Source: Chionoecetes opilio
Lineage: Eukaryota; Arthropoda; Malacostraca; Decapoda; Majidae
Reading direction: 5' to 3'
Assembly: GCA_016584305.1 (NCBI GenBank)
Contig: JACEEZ010020100.1
Location: 566,429 to 630,428, forward strand
DNA: 64,000 nt
A program made the position numbers and the translations under genes. Shown here piece after piece: positions 38,953 to 49,689 of this stretch. Under the pieces are notes generated by a model. The model saw only the letters and a list, made by a program, of their open reading frames with translations. It did no database searches and was not told the DNA's origin. Numbering within the stretch: the stretch's first letter is position 1; every line of letters begins with the position of its first letter.

Positions 38953-39146
38953 CAGCCTTCAGCTCTTCCCAATTACTACAGTCACTCTATTTTCACCGCT
39001 ACCCACTCTTGACTTTACAAGCACCAGCTTCTTCCTGTCATATTTTTACCAATTCGGATTAAAACATAAAATTCTCATACTGGTCTCTGTCTCTCATCAA
39101 GCTCCAACACTTCTGCCACATTTAACAATTATATTTATATCATTGT

Positions 39147-39605
39147 ACTGAAAGGTAGCCCTGCAAATCTTCACACATGCTCCTAATCACTGTACTGAAA
39201 GGTAGCCCTGCAAATCTTCACACATGCTCCTAATCACTGTACTGAAAGGTAGCATTGCAAATCTTCACACATGCTCCTAGTCACTATACTGAAAGGTAGC
39301 ACTGCAAATCTTCACACATGCTCCTAATCACTGTACTGAAAGGTAGCCCTGCAAATCTTCACACATGCTCCTTATCACTGTACTGAAAGGTAGCCCTGCA
39401 AATCTTCACACATGCTCCTAATCACTGTACTGAAAGGTAGCCCTGCAAATCTTCACACATGCTCCTATCACTGTACTGAAAGGTAGCCCTGCAAATCTTC
39501 ACACATGCTCCTAATCACTGTACTGAAAGGTAGCACTGCAAATCTTCACACATGCTCCTAATCACTGTACTGAAAGGTAGCACTGCAAATCTTCACACAT
39601 GCTCC
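39147..39605. repeat. 47-bp tandem array, about 10 units
   Basis: The unit is ACTGTACTGAAAGGTAGCCC + TGCAAATCTTCACACATGCT + CCTAATC. Confidence 0.95.
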
Positions 39606-39835
39606 TACAAGATATGGGGCCTTGGGTTGTCTGAAAGAAGGTCTCTAAACAAACAGTAGCTCTTTAAAATCCCCATCCCTTCTACTTCATTTAGAAATCA
39701 TGCAAATATGAATCATGTGAGAGTGGAATACACAACACTACCCACTGAAGACCACTCCTCTAAGCTGCTGGTTTTATATTCTTCATTACTCATATTATAT
39801 TCTTCATTATATTTTCTCATTCAGTACTCCTACGT

Positions 39836-40012
39836 CAGGGTGGCAAGGTTGGTAGAGACGTGAGTTCGCAATGTGCAGCGTCCCTGTGCATTCGGTCAGC
39901 GGTTCGAGTCCGCCTAGTTCGTGCTGACGTGGGGGCGCTTTGTATAGTCAATAACCTTGTAGTTGGTACTTGCAAAGTGTCTAGATAGGATGAAAATCTT
40001 ATCTTATCAGTA
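39836..40012 (+). mobile_element. tRNA-headed SINE, family 3
   Basis: A-box region GGTGGCAAGGTTGGTAGAGA, B box GCGGTTCGAGTCCGCC, tail GTAGTTGGTACTTGCAAAGT and CTAGATAGGATGAAAATC. It is about 175 bp and ends in a TCTTATCTTATC microrepeat. Confidence 0.65.
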
Positions 40013-40239
40013 CTCCTACACGCTCCTTTAACCACCATGTACACCTATATCTCATTCAACACACGAGTTACATTCCTGAAAAATCGTGTTCAGCAAAAAA
40101 TATGCTAAACAAATCTTACGTTCCCATTAAATTCTCCTTTGATTTCTTAACATTCTAGAACAGCTTTGTGCGTAACTTCATATTTTTTGTGTTCAGCTAA
40201 TTTTGGTACAATTTTTTTTTGCATAACTCTGAACTTTCA

Positions 40240-40450
40240 TTAACCCCTTCACGGCCAGATCTTTCCTTTGCTATAAAAAATTGTCTGTTGTCAAGCCATA
40301 AAATTACGAAAAGTCTGAATATACCAAATAAGTTAGTGAACAAGGGTACTAAACAGGTCATAGCTATAAAATATTGCTTATATTCACTAAAAGTCATCTA
40401 ATGGTACCCAAATTATAATGGAAATGACGTTCTGGGCCTCAAGGGGTTAA
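40240..40450 (+). mobile_element. TTAA-type MITE, full length
   Basis: The left end is TTAACCCCTTCACGGCCAGA and the right end CTGGGCCTCAAGGGGTTAA. TTAA occurs on both sides. Confidence 0.8.
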
Positions 40451-40690
40451 GCAAGGTTGCGTTATACAAGGTTTGGGTGAACAGTTGCAGGCAATTGGAT
40501 GTCGCCACACTTTGATAATTCACGGGGCAGACAAAACCCAGCATGTCCTTCATTCAAAGAACTTGTCGTTTGCCCCCATCCATGCACCCCCCCCCACGGT
40601 ACTCCCCTTCCCTGCTCACCACCTGCTCTGCCTTGCTTCCCACCTCCCTAATTCTCTCCTTTGGTGTGTCATTTCGATCATGTCAATATG

Positions 40691-40908
40691 TACAGTCTAT
40701 CTTTTTTAACAAGGCAAAAAATGCATTCTATCTGAAGGTCTCATGCTTAAAATGATGCCTCTGTTTACCCGCTACTAGGGTTAACTATGATAAAATACAG
40801 CTGAAATTTAGAAGAAGCGTAGTATTCCCTTCTCCTGGCATCAAATATCAGTCAGTAAGCACCAAGGGGGCAGGATTTTTTGCCTTGTTAAAAAAAATAG
40901 ACTATAGT
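40691..40908. mobile_element. MITE with AGTCTAT/ATAGACT ends
   Basis: The left end CAGTCTATCTTTTTTAACAA + GGCAAAAAAT is inverted at the right end as ATTTTTTGCCTTGTTAAAAA + AAATAGACTATAG. The inside (TCTCATGCTTAAAATGATGC, GGGTTAACTATGATAAA) matches the repeat at 22.45-22.73 kb. Confidence 0.7.
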
Positions 40909-41153
40909 AGGTCTGCTTGTTACATTTTGTGTTTATTAGTTTAGGGAAGTATTTTTTGTTGGGCTGCAGTTTGTTACTCAATCATTTGCGGGAAAGTTTT
41001 TTTTTTAGACAGTACAGTATGTGTTTTGTCTAATTATTATCAATGATATATAGATTTTGTAATGCTTTGGTCAATAAATATCTATCTATCTATCTGCGTG
41101 TATCATCCACCCAGGGCCTGATCCTGCGCTGGGCACGCTCTCTCAATCCTTCA

Positions 41154-41366
41154 TTAACCCCTTGAGGCCCAGAACGTAATTTGCATTGTAATTTGGGTAC
41201 CATTAAACGATTTGTAGTGACTATAAGCAATATTTTATAGCTATGACCTGTTTAGTATCCTTGTCCACTAACTAATTTGGTATATTCAGTGACTTTTCGT
41301 AATTTTATGGCTTGACAACAGACGATTTTATATAGCAAAGGAAAGATCTGGGCGTGAAGGGGTTAA
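41154..41366 (-). mobile_element. TTAA-type MITE, inverted
   Basis: The left end is TTAACCCCTTGAGGCCCAGA and the right end GGGCGTGAAGGGGTTAA. It lies about 290 bp from the opposite-facing copy at 41652, so the two can form a long stem-loop. Confidence 0.8.
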
Positions 41367-41389
41367 GGAAAGCTGTACTTCATAATATC

Positions 41390-41610
41390 CAACATCTTGT
41401 CTTCTTCAGCCTCTTTGCATGTTCTATCCTGGCTCCTAAGTCCCATACATACATGTCTTTTATGTCAATTCTTCCCATTTCTGTCGTTGCTCTATACACT
41501 GCTATCAAATCTCCTTCTCTCCTTTCCTCCAATGAAGACAAGTCAAAGATCTCCTATCTCTCCTCATACTTTGTCACGTCCGCCAGACTAGGAACCATCT
41601 TTATAGCTGC
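41390..41610 (-). mobile_element. Fragment of a second LINE type (reverse transcriptase C-terminal region)
   Basis: The minus strand reads KMVPSLADVTKYEER, stop, EIFDLSSLEERREGDLIAV, then YRATTEMGRIDIKDMY. This is the familiar motif series near the C-terminus of endonuclease/reverse-transcriptase LINEs (KMVPSL, then SLEERR.GDLI.VYR). It is interrupted by a TAG and flanked on both sides by TTAA-type MITEs. It is a dead fragment. Confidence 0.6.
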
Positions 41611-41796
41611 TAATGAAGTTAAAGCAGGTGAATATAGCAAAGAAGAAGTGGTTAACCCCTTCACGCCCAGATCTTTCCTTGGCTATAAAAAATTGTCTGT
41701 TGTCAAGCCATAAAATTACGAAAAGTCACTGAATATACCAAATTAGTTAGTGGACAGGGATACTAAACAGGTCATAGCTATAAAATATTGCTTATA

Positions 41797-42526
41797 CAGT
41801 AAAAGCCTTATAACTGGGCACGATAGGGGCTCTGGCCCTTGCCGAGTTATTCAATGTGCCGAGTTATGCAATGTCCTCCTCTGATATGGGGAAAAAAAGA
41901 AAAAAAAAAGAAAAAAAAAAAAAAAAAAAAAAAAATACAGTACCGTACTGTAAAAACATAAGAACTACACTTACCAGTGAACGGGTAGCAGCAGGCCATT
42001 AATCCAAGGAGAGGGGAGCCTTGTTGTAACATGTAGAAGATGTTAGGGGGACTCAGTCCCATTTTAACACTGGTATTACTTTAATCACTTTATAATCACA
42101 ACTCTGTACTGTATTGTATACAGTACTGTACCTGTACAACTTAACTTTACATCATTTGAGCACTTAATTACTGCAACACTATGCCCTGTCCATTAACTCT
42201 ACCTTCAACTGTGAGTGCCTGGGAGGACACAGGGGGCGGCATGAGCCTCTAATCACAGGCGTCACTATAAGAATCCTGCCTGCGCCACCACGGGCGAGGG
42301 CCAACCATCACAGCCCTCGAGTGAGCCTCCAGGGCCTACCATCCCACCCCTGGAGCTCACTGCCTACACGCGCTATAGGCATAGGTGTAAAAAAAAAAAA
42401 TGAAAAAATGAAAAAATGAAAGGAAAAAAGTAAAAAAAAAAAACAACAAAAAAAAACCTTGTCTTTGCCATGCCAAGTTATATCAAATTCCGAATTATAC
42501 AGTGCCGAGTTATAAGGCTTTTACTG
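41797..42526 (+). mobile_element. Pogo/Tigger-like element nested in a TTAA MITE, TA duplication
   Basis: The termini are CAGTAAAAGCCTTATAACTG and its inverted partner AGTTATAAGGCTTTTACTG. TA sits on both sides, and removing the insert plus one TA restores the consensus of the host MITE. It contains A-rich runs and a SINE tail (42190..42390). No transposase is visible, so it is non-autonomous. Confidence 0.8.
42190..42390 (+). mobile_element. SINE family 4 tail (headless copy)
   Basis: CATTAACTCTACCTTCAACT, GGCGGCATGAGCCTCTAATC and CAAGTGAGCC-type sequence (here CTCGAGTGAGCCTCCAGGGC) match the 56.3-kb SINE. It lies inside a pogo-like element that itself lies inside a TTAA MITE. Confidence 0.6.
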
Positions 42527-42857
42527 TAGTCACTAAAAACCTTCTAATGGTACCCAAATTACAATGGAAATTACGTTCTGGGTCTCGAGGGGTTACGGTA
42601 CTAAAGACTATGGAAACTCCTTTTAGAGATGCAGCCGACAAAAAGAGAAGCATGCATGATCATCACAAGACTGGAATGAAGTGCTGGTCAGGTCAGGTCA
42701 GGTCAGGGTAAAGACAAAAGGAAGAAACGGCCTTAACTCAAGAAGTGTTCTACTGTTGAGTACAAGACAGAGCATCAAGATAAAATTGATGAAGTATGTG
42801 AGCTGAGCTGAGTATATTTGAAGAGGAAGAGCTGGAACACTATAGTCTATTATTCTT

Positions 42858-43197
42858 ATTATGGTCAAAATGCAGTAAGGAAGCCACGCCCCCTGCCTCC
42901 CCTTCTATTCTACAGGGCAGCTGATTGGTGCATTCCTCGTATCATCACTACCAATCACAATATCTTCACTACTTAACAGCGGCGTGACCACTGGACAGAG
43001 CAATCTTCACTACAGAGGGATTTTTGATTTTGTCACCCTCTGTAGTGAAGATTGCTCTGTCCAGTGGTCACGCCGCTGTTAAGTAGTGAAGATATTGTGA
43101 TTGGTAGTGATGATACGAGGAATGCACCAATCAGCTGCCCCGTAGAATAGAAGGGGAGGCAGGGGGCATGGCTTCCTTACTGCATTTTGACCATAAT
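42858..43197. mobile_element. Near-perfect 162-bp palindromic element
   Basis: The arms 42858..43019 and 43036..43197 are both 162 bp and differ at only two positions by direct reading; the spacer is 16 bp. The ends read ATTATGGTCAAAATGCAGTA and are flanked by ATAGTCTATT and its inverted form AATAGACGATAG. Non-coding. Confidence 0.9.
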
Positions 43198-43264
43198 ACA
43201 AAAAATAGACGATAGGTTTGATTTTGATCCCAGGTAGCATTAAATAGAATAGTAAATAGGGCAT

Positions 43265-43545
43265 GGAAATTTGCAGGTAAATCAATTCAAACTGGAAAAG
43301 CGTAGATTTAAAAAGGAAATAGGGAGAAACTGGTTCACAAATAGGGTGGTGAATGATTGGCATGGACTAAGTCGTCAGGTGGTCAATGCGGAGTCTATTG
43401 GGGTCTTTAAAAGGAGTCTGGATAAATTCATGGATGGGGAAGAGAGGTGGATATAGGTAGTGTTAGGTAACAGGAACTACCTCGTGTAGGTCTCACGGCC
43501 TCTTGTAGCTTCCTTACTTTCTTATGTTCTTATGTAGGTAACGTT
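43265..43545 (+). mobile_element. LINE 3' fragment with TCTTATGT tail
   Basis: The plus strand encodes LEKRRFKKEIGRNWFTNRVV, NDWHGLSRQVVNAESIGVFK and RSLDKFMDGEERW, the C-terminal end typical of CR1/L2-like LINE polyproteins. It continues into a conserved 3' UTR (GGTAGTGTTAGGTAACAGGA, CTCGTGTAGGTCTCACGGCC, TCTTGTAGCTTCCTTA) and a short TTCTTATG repeat. The same 3' end occurs several times in the window, in both orientations. Confidence 0.7.
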
Positions 43546-43752
43546 TAAAGCAGTATGAATAAAGATGGAAATGAGGAAGAATTTTTGTATATCCAGTGAC
43601 TCATAACCTTGTCTTTGCTTCCGAGTGAGTAGTCTGTCATTGTGTAAGGGCTAAACCAAGGTGTTATAAGAGGCCGAGGAAATAAAGGAGCAGAGAACAG
43701 AGGGAGACAACGAGGCTCTGCTGGAATACAGAACCTAAGAATGACCCGAGAA

Positions 43753-43922
43753 TGAACCCCTTGACGCCCAGATCTTTTCATTGCTAAATAAAATTGCCCA
43801 TTGTTAGCCATATGATTACAAAAAGTAACTTATTATACCATATAAGCTAGTGGACAAAGATACTAAGCAGATCATATCTATAAAATATTGCTTATATGCA
43901 CTAAAACCGTCAAATGGAACCC
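43753..43922 (+). mobile_element. TTAA-type MITE, truncated
   Basis: It starts AACCCCTTGACGCCCAGATC and follows the family to GTCAAATGGAACCC, then stops. A second truncated copy, starting TTAACCTCTTCGCGCCCAGA, lies at 16284..16400. Confidence 0.6.
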
Positions 43923-44247
43923 TGTCCCAGGTGCACACCCAAGGCTTCATATTAATTGAACATGTACGAGTTTTATGAAATTTGTCCGTCCAGATTCTTG
44001 TCCAGGGCACGAGTGGTCCGAGTTAGAGGGGTTCTGCCAGACTTCAAAATCCCCCTGCGTGTAAAGGTTAACTTTAAATATTACCTTGTTCATCACTTTG
44101 ATCTTATAACAGATTTCCACCTACTGATAATTCACAAAACACTTTCATAAATCAACCTTTGCCTGCAAGACTTGTCACTATAGTAATTATGCTGTAGTAT
44201 TTCTATTTATTTCTCTATATTTTTATCTTTTATATCTTGTTTCCTTG

Positions 44248-44998
44248 AGGGCCGTGATGGGTGGCCCTGCATGTTATGGAGGGCTGTGAATGGGTGGCCC
44301 TGCATGTTATGGAGGGCTGTGATGGTGGCCCTGCATGTTATGGAGGGCCGTGATGGGTGGCCCTGCATGTTATGGAGGGCGTGGTGTGTGATGGGTGGCC
44401 CTGCATGTTATGGAGGGCCATGTGGATGGTTGGCCCTGCATGTTATGGAGGGCCGTGATGGTGTGCTGATGGGGGGCCGTGATGGTTGGATGCTGTATGG
44501 AGTGTGTGATGGGTGGCCCTGCATGTTATGGAGGGCTGTGATGGTGTGGCCCTGCATGTTATGGAGGGCTGTATGGTGGCCCTGCATGTTATGGAGGGCT
44601 GTGATGGTGGCCCTGCATGTTATGGAGGGCCGTGATGGGTGGCCCTGCATGTTATGGAGGGCCGTGATGGGTGGCCCTGCATGTTATGGAGGGCGTGATG
44701 GGTGGCCCTGCATGTTATGGAGGGCCGTGATGGGTGGCCCTGCATGTTATGGAGGGCCGTGATGGTTGGCCCTGCATGTTATGGAGGGCCGTGATGGGTG
44801 GCCCTGCATGTTATGGAGGGCTGTGATGGGTGGCCCTGCATGTTATGGAGGGCTGTGATGGGTGGCCCTGCATGTTATGGAGGGCTGTGATGGGTGGCCC
44901 TGCATGTTATGGAGGGCCGTGATGGTTGGCCCTGCATGTTATGGAGGGCCGTGATGGGTGGCCCTGCATGTTATGGAAGGCCGTGATGGTTGGCCCTC
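44248..44998. repeat. 32-bp tandem array, about 23 units
   Basis: The unit is GGCCCTGCATGTTATGGAGG + GCCGTGATGGGT (GGT/TGGT, CCG/CTG variants). It is degenerate around 44370..44510. Confidence 0.95.
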
Positions 44999-45004
44999 CC
45001 GTGA

Positions 45005-45247
45005 TGGGCGCAGGCTGGAGTTTTATAGTGACACCCGTGATGGTTTGCTTTGAGGCTCACGCTGCCCCCCGGTGCCCCCCGGTGCCCTCCACCACACTTG
45101 CAGTTGCAGTCCAAGGTGAGGTTGATGGGCAGCATGTGGGTATCTTCAGCCACTCCACAATGGAAGAAACAGTTGCTCCTGGTGGGACTCCAACTAGCGA
45201 CCTTGTGCTCACCACTCCCAGACGCTGACCACTCGGCCACCGCCTCC
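45005..45247 (-). mobile_element. tRNA-headed SINE, family 4, inverted
   Basis: On the minus strand, GGAGGCGGTGGCCGAGTGGT and TTGGAGTCCCACCAGGAGC are the Pol III boxes. The body contains CATGCTGCCCATCAACC and GGGGGGCAGCGTGAGCCTC. Confidence 0.6.
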
Positions 45248-45370
45248 CCAAAATGCTCCCTGAATGCCTCCTGTATGCCCAAATGTCTTCCATATATTTG
45301 TGTTGTAGATTCACATTAAAGTTTACATCTCTTCCCTGCCAAAGAGGCTTTCACATAAATTGCCTACATA

Positions 45371-45692
45371 CAGCCAAATTCCCAACATCCGACCTCCAAA
45401 CATCCGACTTGTCCAAACAGCCGACTTTTTTCACCACCACATTGTGTCTTGTTTTGGCCATTTATTTTACTTAGTTTTTTTTGTTTTTAGAAAACATTGA
45501 TTTGTGACTTTATTTATGCATGAATTTTACTTTCGCATATACCACTGGATCGGCCTTCAAGAGCTGCATCTTTTATGTTCTATACCATTTTGTCCTTACG
45601 TTTATGGTTACTGTGATATCCGAACATCCGACTATTCCAATTATCCGACCTACCTTCGGTCCCCCCAAGGTCGGATAATTAATACTTAGCTG
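45371..45692 (-). mobile_element. 322-bp TA-flanked MITE, inverted copy
   Basis: The plus strand starts TA + CAGCCAAATTCCCAACATCC and ends AATTAATACTTAGCTG + TA. It is the reverse complement of the 19.0- and 23.0-kb copies with few differences. Confidence 0.8.
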
Positions 45693-45694
45693 TA

Positions 45695-46505
45695 CTCCGC
45701 TACCAAAATTATCATCTTTTTCCTTCCTACTTGCCACAGAGGCCACTGACAAGTACCCAGTGTGCTTCAAGGTTCATGAGGAAGAGTGGGTTCATACGGA
45801 ATCAGAAATAAAGTGGCTAAAAAGAGGAAATGAAAGTGTTCATAGCATCCTTCGACCACTTACACTCAAATTCATATGGACAATGGCAAAACCTTACATT
45901 TAGTCCTGTGTAGCAAAGACCTGCATCTATCACCCCGGGTGACAACAGCCATCACAACAAACATGACTCCCTGTAAACACACCACAGTCACACTGCAGTG
46001 CTAAGGAAACGTGCTTCCATAGCATTGAAGCATTTTCTTCATCAGTTAATAAAATTCACATTTCCAATAACTCTGATGTGAATTTATATTGACGAACCTA
46101 CGAAGTTAGACTCTAGCAGGCACTATTTCATTTATAGCAACTTTTAAAAGTCATGGCTAAGGCAGAAAGGAAGACAGGAGATATATGAAAACAGCTCCCC
46201 AGTCCCCCTAACAGAGAAGGAGCCCAATAAGATACATCAACAGAATCCACCTGCTTCCATGGTGCATCAAACCTCACCAAAGTGTTTAGCTACCCTTCCC
46301 CTGCCTATTACAATAACAATGGAAAGGAAAGGGCGGGAGCTCTCTGCAGTGGCCAAACAAGGGTGGGGCCAAGGGGGCCATGGTCTCACCCTGAAATTTC
46401 CTTCCTTGTAAGAAATCAGAATACACTAGTTATTAAAAATTATTCCTGGTTCTAGCGATCTGATGCGTCACCTGCCCGAGTACACCTACTTTAATTTGGT
46501 CACAC
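45695..46505. other. No feature recognised
   Basis: A 55-codon plus-strand frame (EATDKYPVCFKVHEEEW to TMAKPYI, 45740..45902) follows an acceptor-like TTCCTACTTGCCACAG. I recognise no family; chance is possible. Confidence 0.35.
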
Positions 46506-46507
46506 TT

Positions 46508-46720
46508 ACGCTTCATGCAATGCCTTGGACAAGCATCTCAACACTACAGTAAGGTTCATGCAATGCCTTGGACAAGCATCTCAACACTACAGTAAGGTTC
46601 ATGTAATGCCTTGGACAAGCATCTCAACACTACAGTAAGGTTCATGCAATGCCTTGGACAAGCATCTCAACACTACAGTAAGGTTCATGCAATGCCTTGG
46701 ACAAGCATCTCAACACTACA
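46508..46720. repeat. 43-bp tandem array, 5 units
   Basis: The unit is CATGCAATGCCTTGGACAAG + CATCTCAACACTACAGTAAG + GTT. A TA-flanked MITE starts in the last unit. Confidence 0.9.
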
Positions 46721-47085
46721 GGCTGACAGTCACTAATCCGGCAATCAATATTCCGGTGCCATCAGTTTTCCGGCATGAATTTCGGAGCGCAGTTTCAAAT
46801 TTCCTGGGTTGGCGCGCCACTGTTTTCTGGGGCACACAACACTCACAGTTCACCTTCACCGCCTCCGTCTGTCCCCTGACCAATACTATCTATTAGTTTA
46901 ATATAGTTTAAAGCTAACTAAGCCATTTGCATTTAATTTTCTTTCTTTAAAGAACTGTAGTCATTTTCTGCTACAATAAATACAGCATATTCAGCAGTCA
47001 GGGAACAAAACATCAATCATCCAGAAGTTTCAAAAATGCGTCAGTCCTGAGGTCCCGTGGCTGTCGGATTAGTGATGGGCAACTG
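46719..47085. mobile_element. 367-bp TA-flanked MITE at the end of the 43-bp array
   Basis: The termini share CACTAATCCG: left CAGGCTGACAGTCACTAATC, right GGATTAGTGATGGGCAACTG. TA lies on both sides, the left one within the last 43-bp repeat unit. Confidence 0.65.
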
Positions 47086-47456
47086 TACCCAAACTATGGT
47101 TTCAGTAGCTGAAGTAAGAAATAAGGCCTGAAAAGGGAATCAGCTGATGGCAGAAAAAGTTACCATCCAGAGGCTAGGGAGAAATCTAGCGGGTTTACTG
47201 TACTGGCTGGCAAAAAAAAAAAAACTTGGGCCCCCCCCAAAAAAAAATTATTCTGAGTGCGCCCCTGGTTCCCTGCATGATGCTCACAAGTGTAGGTGAC
47301 TCCTGGATGGAAGGTAATGACTGCCTCCTAGTGTACAGTGCCACGGTATTGACCCCAAGTGTACGAGTGGCACGACAGGTCACAAACACACCCAAGAGAG
47401 CCATCCCAACACCCTTAATCTCACTCAAAACTGAAGTGGCCCACAATTACACTATA

Positions 47457-47901
47457 CAGGTTGAAGTTCCCAAACTCGGCAACCTCGGGACCAGCGCCGA
47501 GCCGAGTAATGGAATTTTCCGACTTTTAGAACGTAGATATATTAAGGGGAAAAAAAGCATGAAAATCACATGAAAAAAATAACAGGAAAAAATTATTTGG
47601 ATTGTAATACGGTAATACTGTTCCTGGACGTTTGGGAGCCATAATACCATTAACAGACCTGTAGAAGTACACAAAGTAACAGTGTACACAACTCTACAGT
47701 CACAACACCACTGAACAATAAATAACAACAAACAAATCGGCGGGAGAAACCAAGCGGCCTAGTGTGGTGGCACCCAGCGGCCGACCCGGCAACTACGCGC
47801 CGGGTTTTGGGTGTTCTGCCGTGTTTTGGAAAATCCGGAACCATAGCAGAGTTTTGGGTGTTGCCGAGTCTTGGGATGCCGAGTTTGGGAACTTCAACCT
47901 G
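47457..47901. mobile_element. 445-bp TA-flanked MITE with perfect 25-bp termini
   Basis: TA + CAGGTTGAAGTTCCCAAACT + CGGCA on the left is matched by its exact inverted complement on the right, then TA. No transposase is seen. The pattern is pogo/Tigger-like. Confidence 0.8.
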
Positions 47902-47903
47902 TA

Positions 47904-48654
47904 CCAGTCATCAACCCCTTCACTACCGATTGTAGGAGCCATTTGTAGTCATTGTCAGAACCCATTGTAATTCAGGGAAAATTTCGGCTGAGGAATCGGT
48001 GATTTACTCCCGTCCTTCATAGCTACGTGGGTGATGTAGCCTGTAAGGCACCTTGCATGGGAATTCACGCTGTGACTCCCGAGTGGCGTGTAATTAGACA
48101 ACTGTACGCTCCTCGGCGATATGCCGCCTATGATTGTTGAATATATCACAGTACACTCAATCCAGCCAATATTCACATTTTATTTTTTGCTAAATTATAC
48201 ACAGTAATATTGGTCTCGGGGTAATGTCTTGTTGGGGGCGGTGTGCATCAGTAAATAAACGTGTAACCATCTACCTTCAAATATAAATAAAAGAACCACT
48301 TATGGGCTTTTCACATGTAACCACTCTGCTAAAATAAGACATGTAACTCTACTCCTATGTAATACCAGTAACTTACACTCTGGCGTGAAATATAAAAACA
48401 CTTAATTTACTATGAGAGAGAAATAAAAACACATACTTCCTTTGGGGGAGACAAAATACTGTAACTTAATTGTGGAATGATAAAAAACATTACCTATCTT
48501 CTGAAATAATACTACACAGTATTTAGTGTGTTAATACAGCAATGCTACATTGGTGGAAATACAATCAAATGTCAACTCTACCCGTCTGAATACACATGTA
48601 ATTTACTTGGCGAAAGTTACATCATGACTCTCTCGTGGGTGGTATAATTGTCTT
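47904..48654. other. No gene seen
   Basis: Unique sequence grading into diverged relatives of the 39-bp array (TAAATA...TGTAACT phrases from about 48260). Confidence 0.5.
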
Positions 48655-49497
48655 TGGGCTGGAAATATAAATACACATGTAACTTCACTCTTGGGCTGGA
48701 AATATAAATAAAATGTAACTTCTACTCTTGGGCTGGAAATATAAATACACTGTAACTTCTACTCTTGGGCTGGAAATATAAATACAACATGTAACTTCTA
48801 CTCTTGGGCTGGAAATATAAATACAAGCATGTAATTTCCCTACTCTTGGGCTGGAAATATAAATACACCATGTAACTTCTACTCTTGGGCTGGAAATATA
48901 AATACATGTAACTTCTACTCTTGGGCTGGAAATATAAATACAACATGTAACTTCTACTCTTGGGCTGGAAATATAAAAAAACATGTAACTTCCACTCTTG
49001 GGCTGGAAATATAATACAACATGTAACTTCCACTCTTGGGCTGGAAATATAAATACAACATGTAACTTCACTCTTGGGCTGGAAATATAAATACAACATG
49101 TAACTTCTACTCTTGGGCTGGAAATATAAATACAACATGTAACTTCCACTCTTGGGCTGGAAATATAAATACAACATGTAACTTCTACTCTTGGGCTGGA
49201 AATATAAATACAACATGTAACTTCCACTCTTGGGCTGGAAATATAAATACAACATGTAACTTCTACTCTTGGGCTGGAAATATAAATACATGTAACTTCT
49301 ACTCTTGGGCTGGAAATATAAATACATGTAACTTCTACTCTTGGGCTGGAAATATAAATACAACATGTAACTTCTACTCTTGGGCTGGAAATATCAAATA
49401 GCTGTATAACTTAACTTCTCTTTGGGCTGGAAATATAAATACAACATGTAACTTCTACTCTTGGGCTGGAAATATAAATACAACATGTAACTTCTTC
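48655..49497. repeat. 39-bp tandem array, about 21 units
   Basis: The unit is TTGGGCTGGAAATATAAATA + CAACATGTAACTTCTACTC. Looser relatives extend leftward to about 48340, showing how the array may have grown. Confidence 0.95.
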
Positions 49498-49689
49498 GGG
49501 AAAACAATGTCTGCATGATATTCAATTCAAGGTTCCAGCAGGTTAGAATGCAACAGTGCTAGCCAAAAATTGTGTCACTTTCTACAAATGTCTCATACTG
49601 AAAAAAAACATGGCATTTTTAATTAATCTATTTCTTCCCCAAGTTCTATAGGATATAAAAGAAGTTTGCAAAAAAACAATAAACAAATT

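Larger units (their letters stand above)
41652..42595 (+). mobile_element. TTAA-type MITE interrupted by a nested element
   Basis: The left part starts TTAACCCCTTCACGCCCAGA and runs to CTTATA. The right part resumes GTCACTAAAAACCTTCTAAT and ends TCTCGAGGGGTTAC. The two halves add up to the roughly 210-bp family seen at 12 other places. The gap is filled by a 730-bp element flanked by TA (41797..42526). Confidence 0.8.

Noticed and set aside
39836..39915. Functional tRNA gene
   Set aside because: Same reason: stems do not close and the copy at 35.1 kb shares the non-tRNA tail.
42688..42707. Tandem AGGTC (nuclear-receptor half-site-like)
   Set aside because: Short simple repeat overlapping itself; no spacing of a known response element.
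45740..45902. 55-codon frame following an acceptor-like sequence (EATDKYPVCFKVHEEEW)
   Set aside because: On the plus strand, unrecognised and alone; not enough to call an exon.
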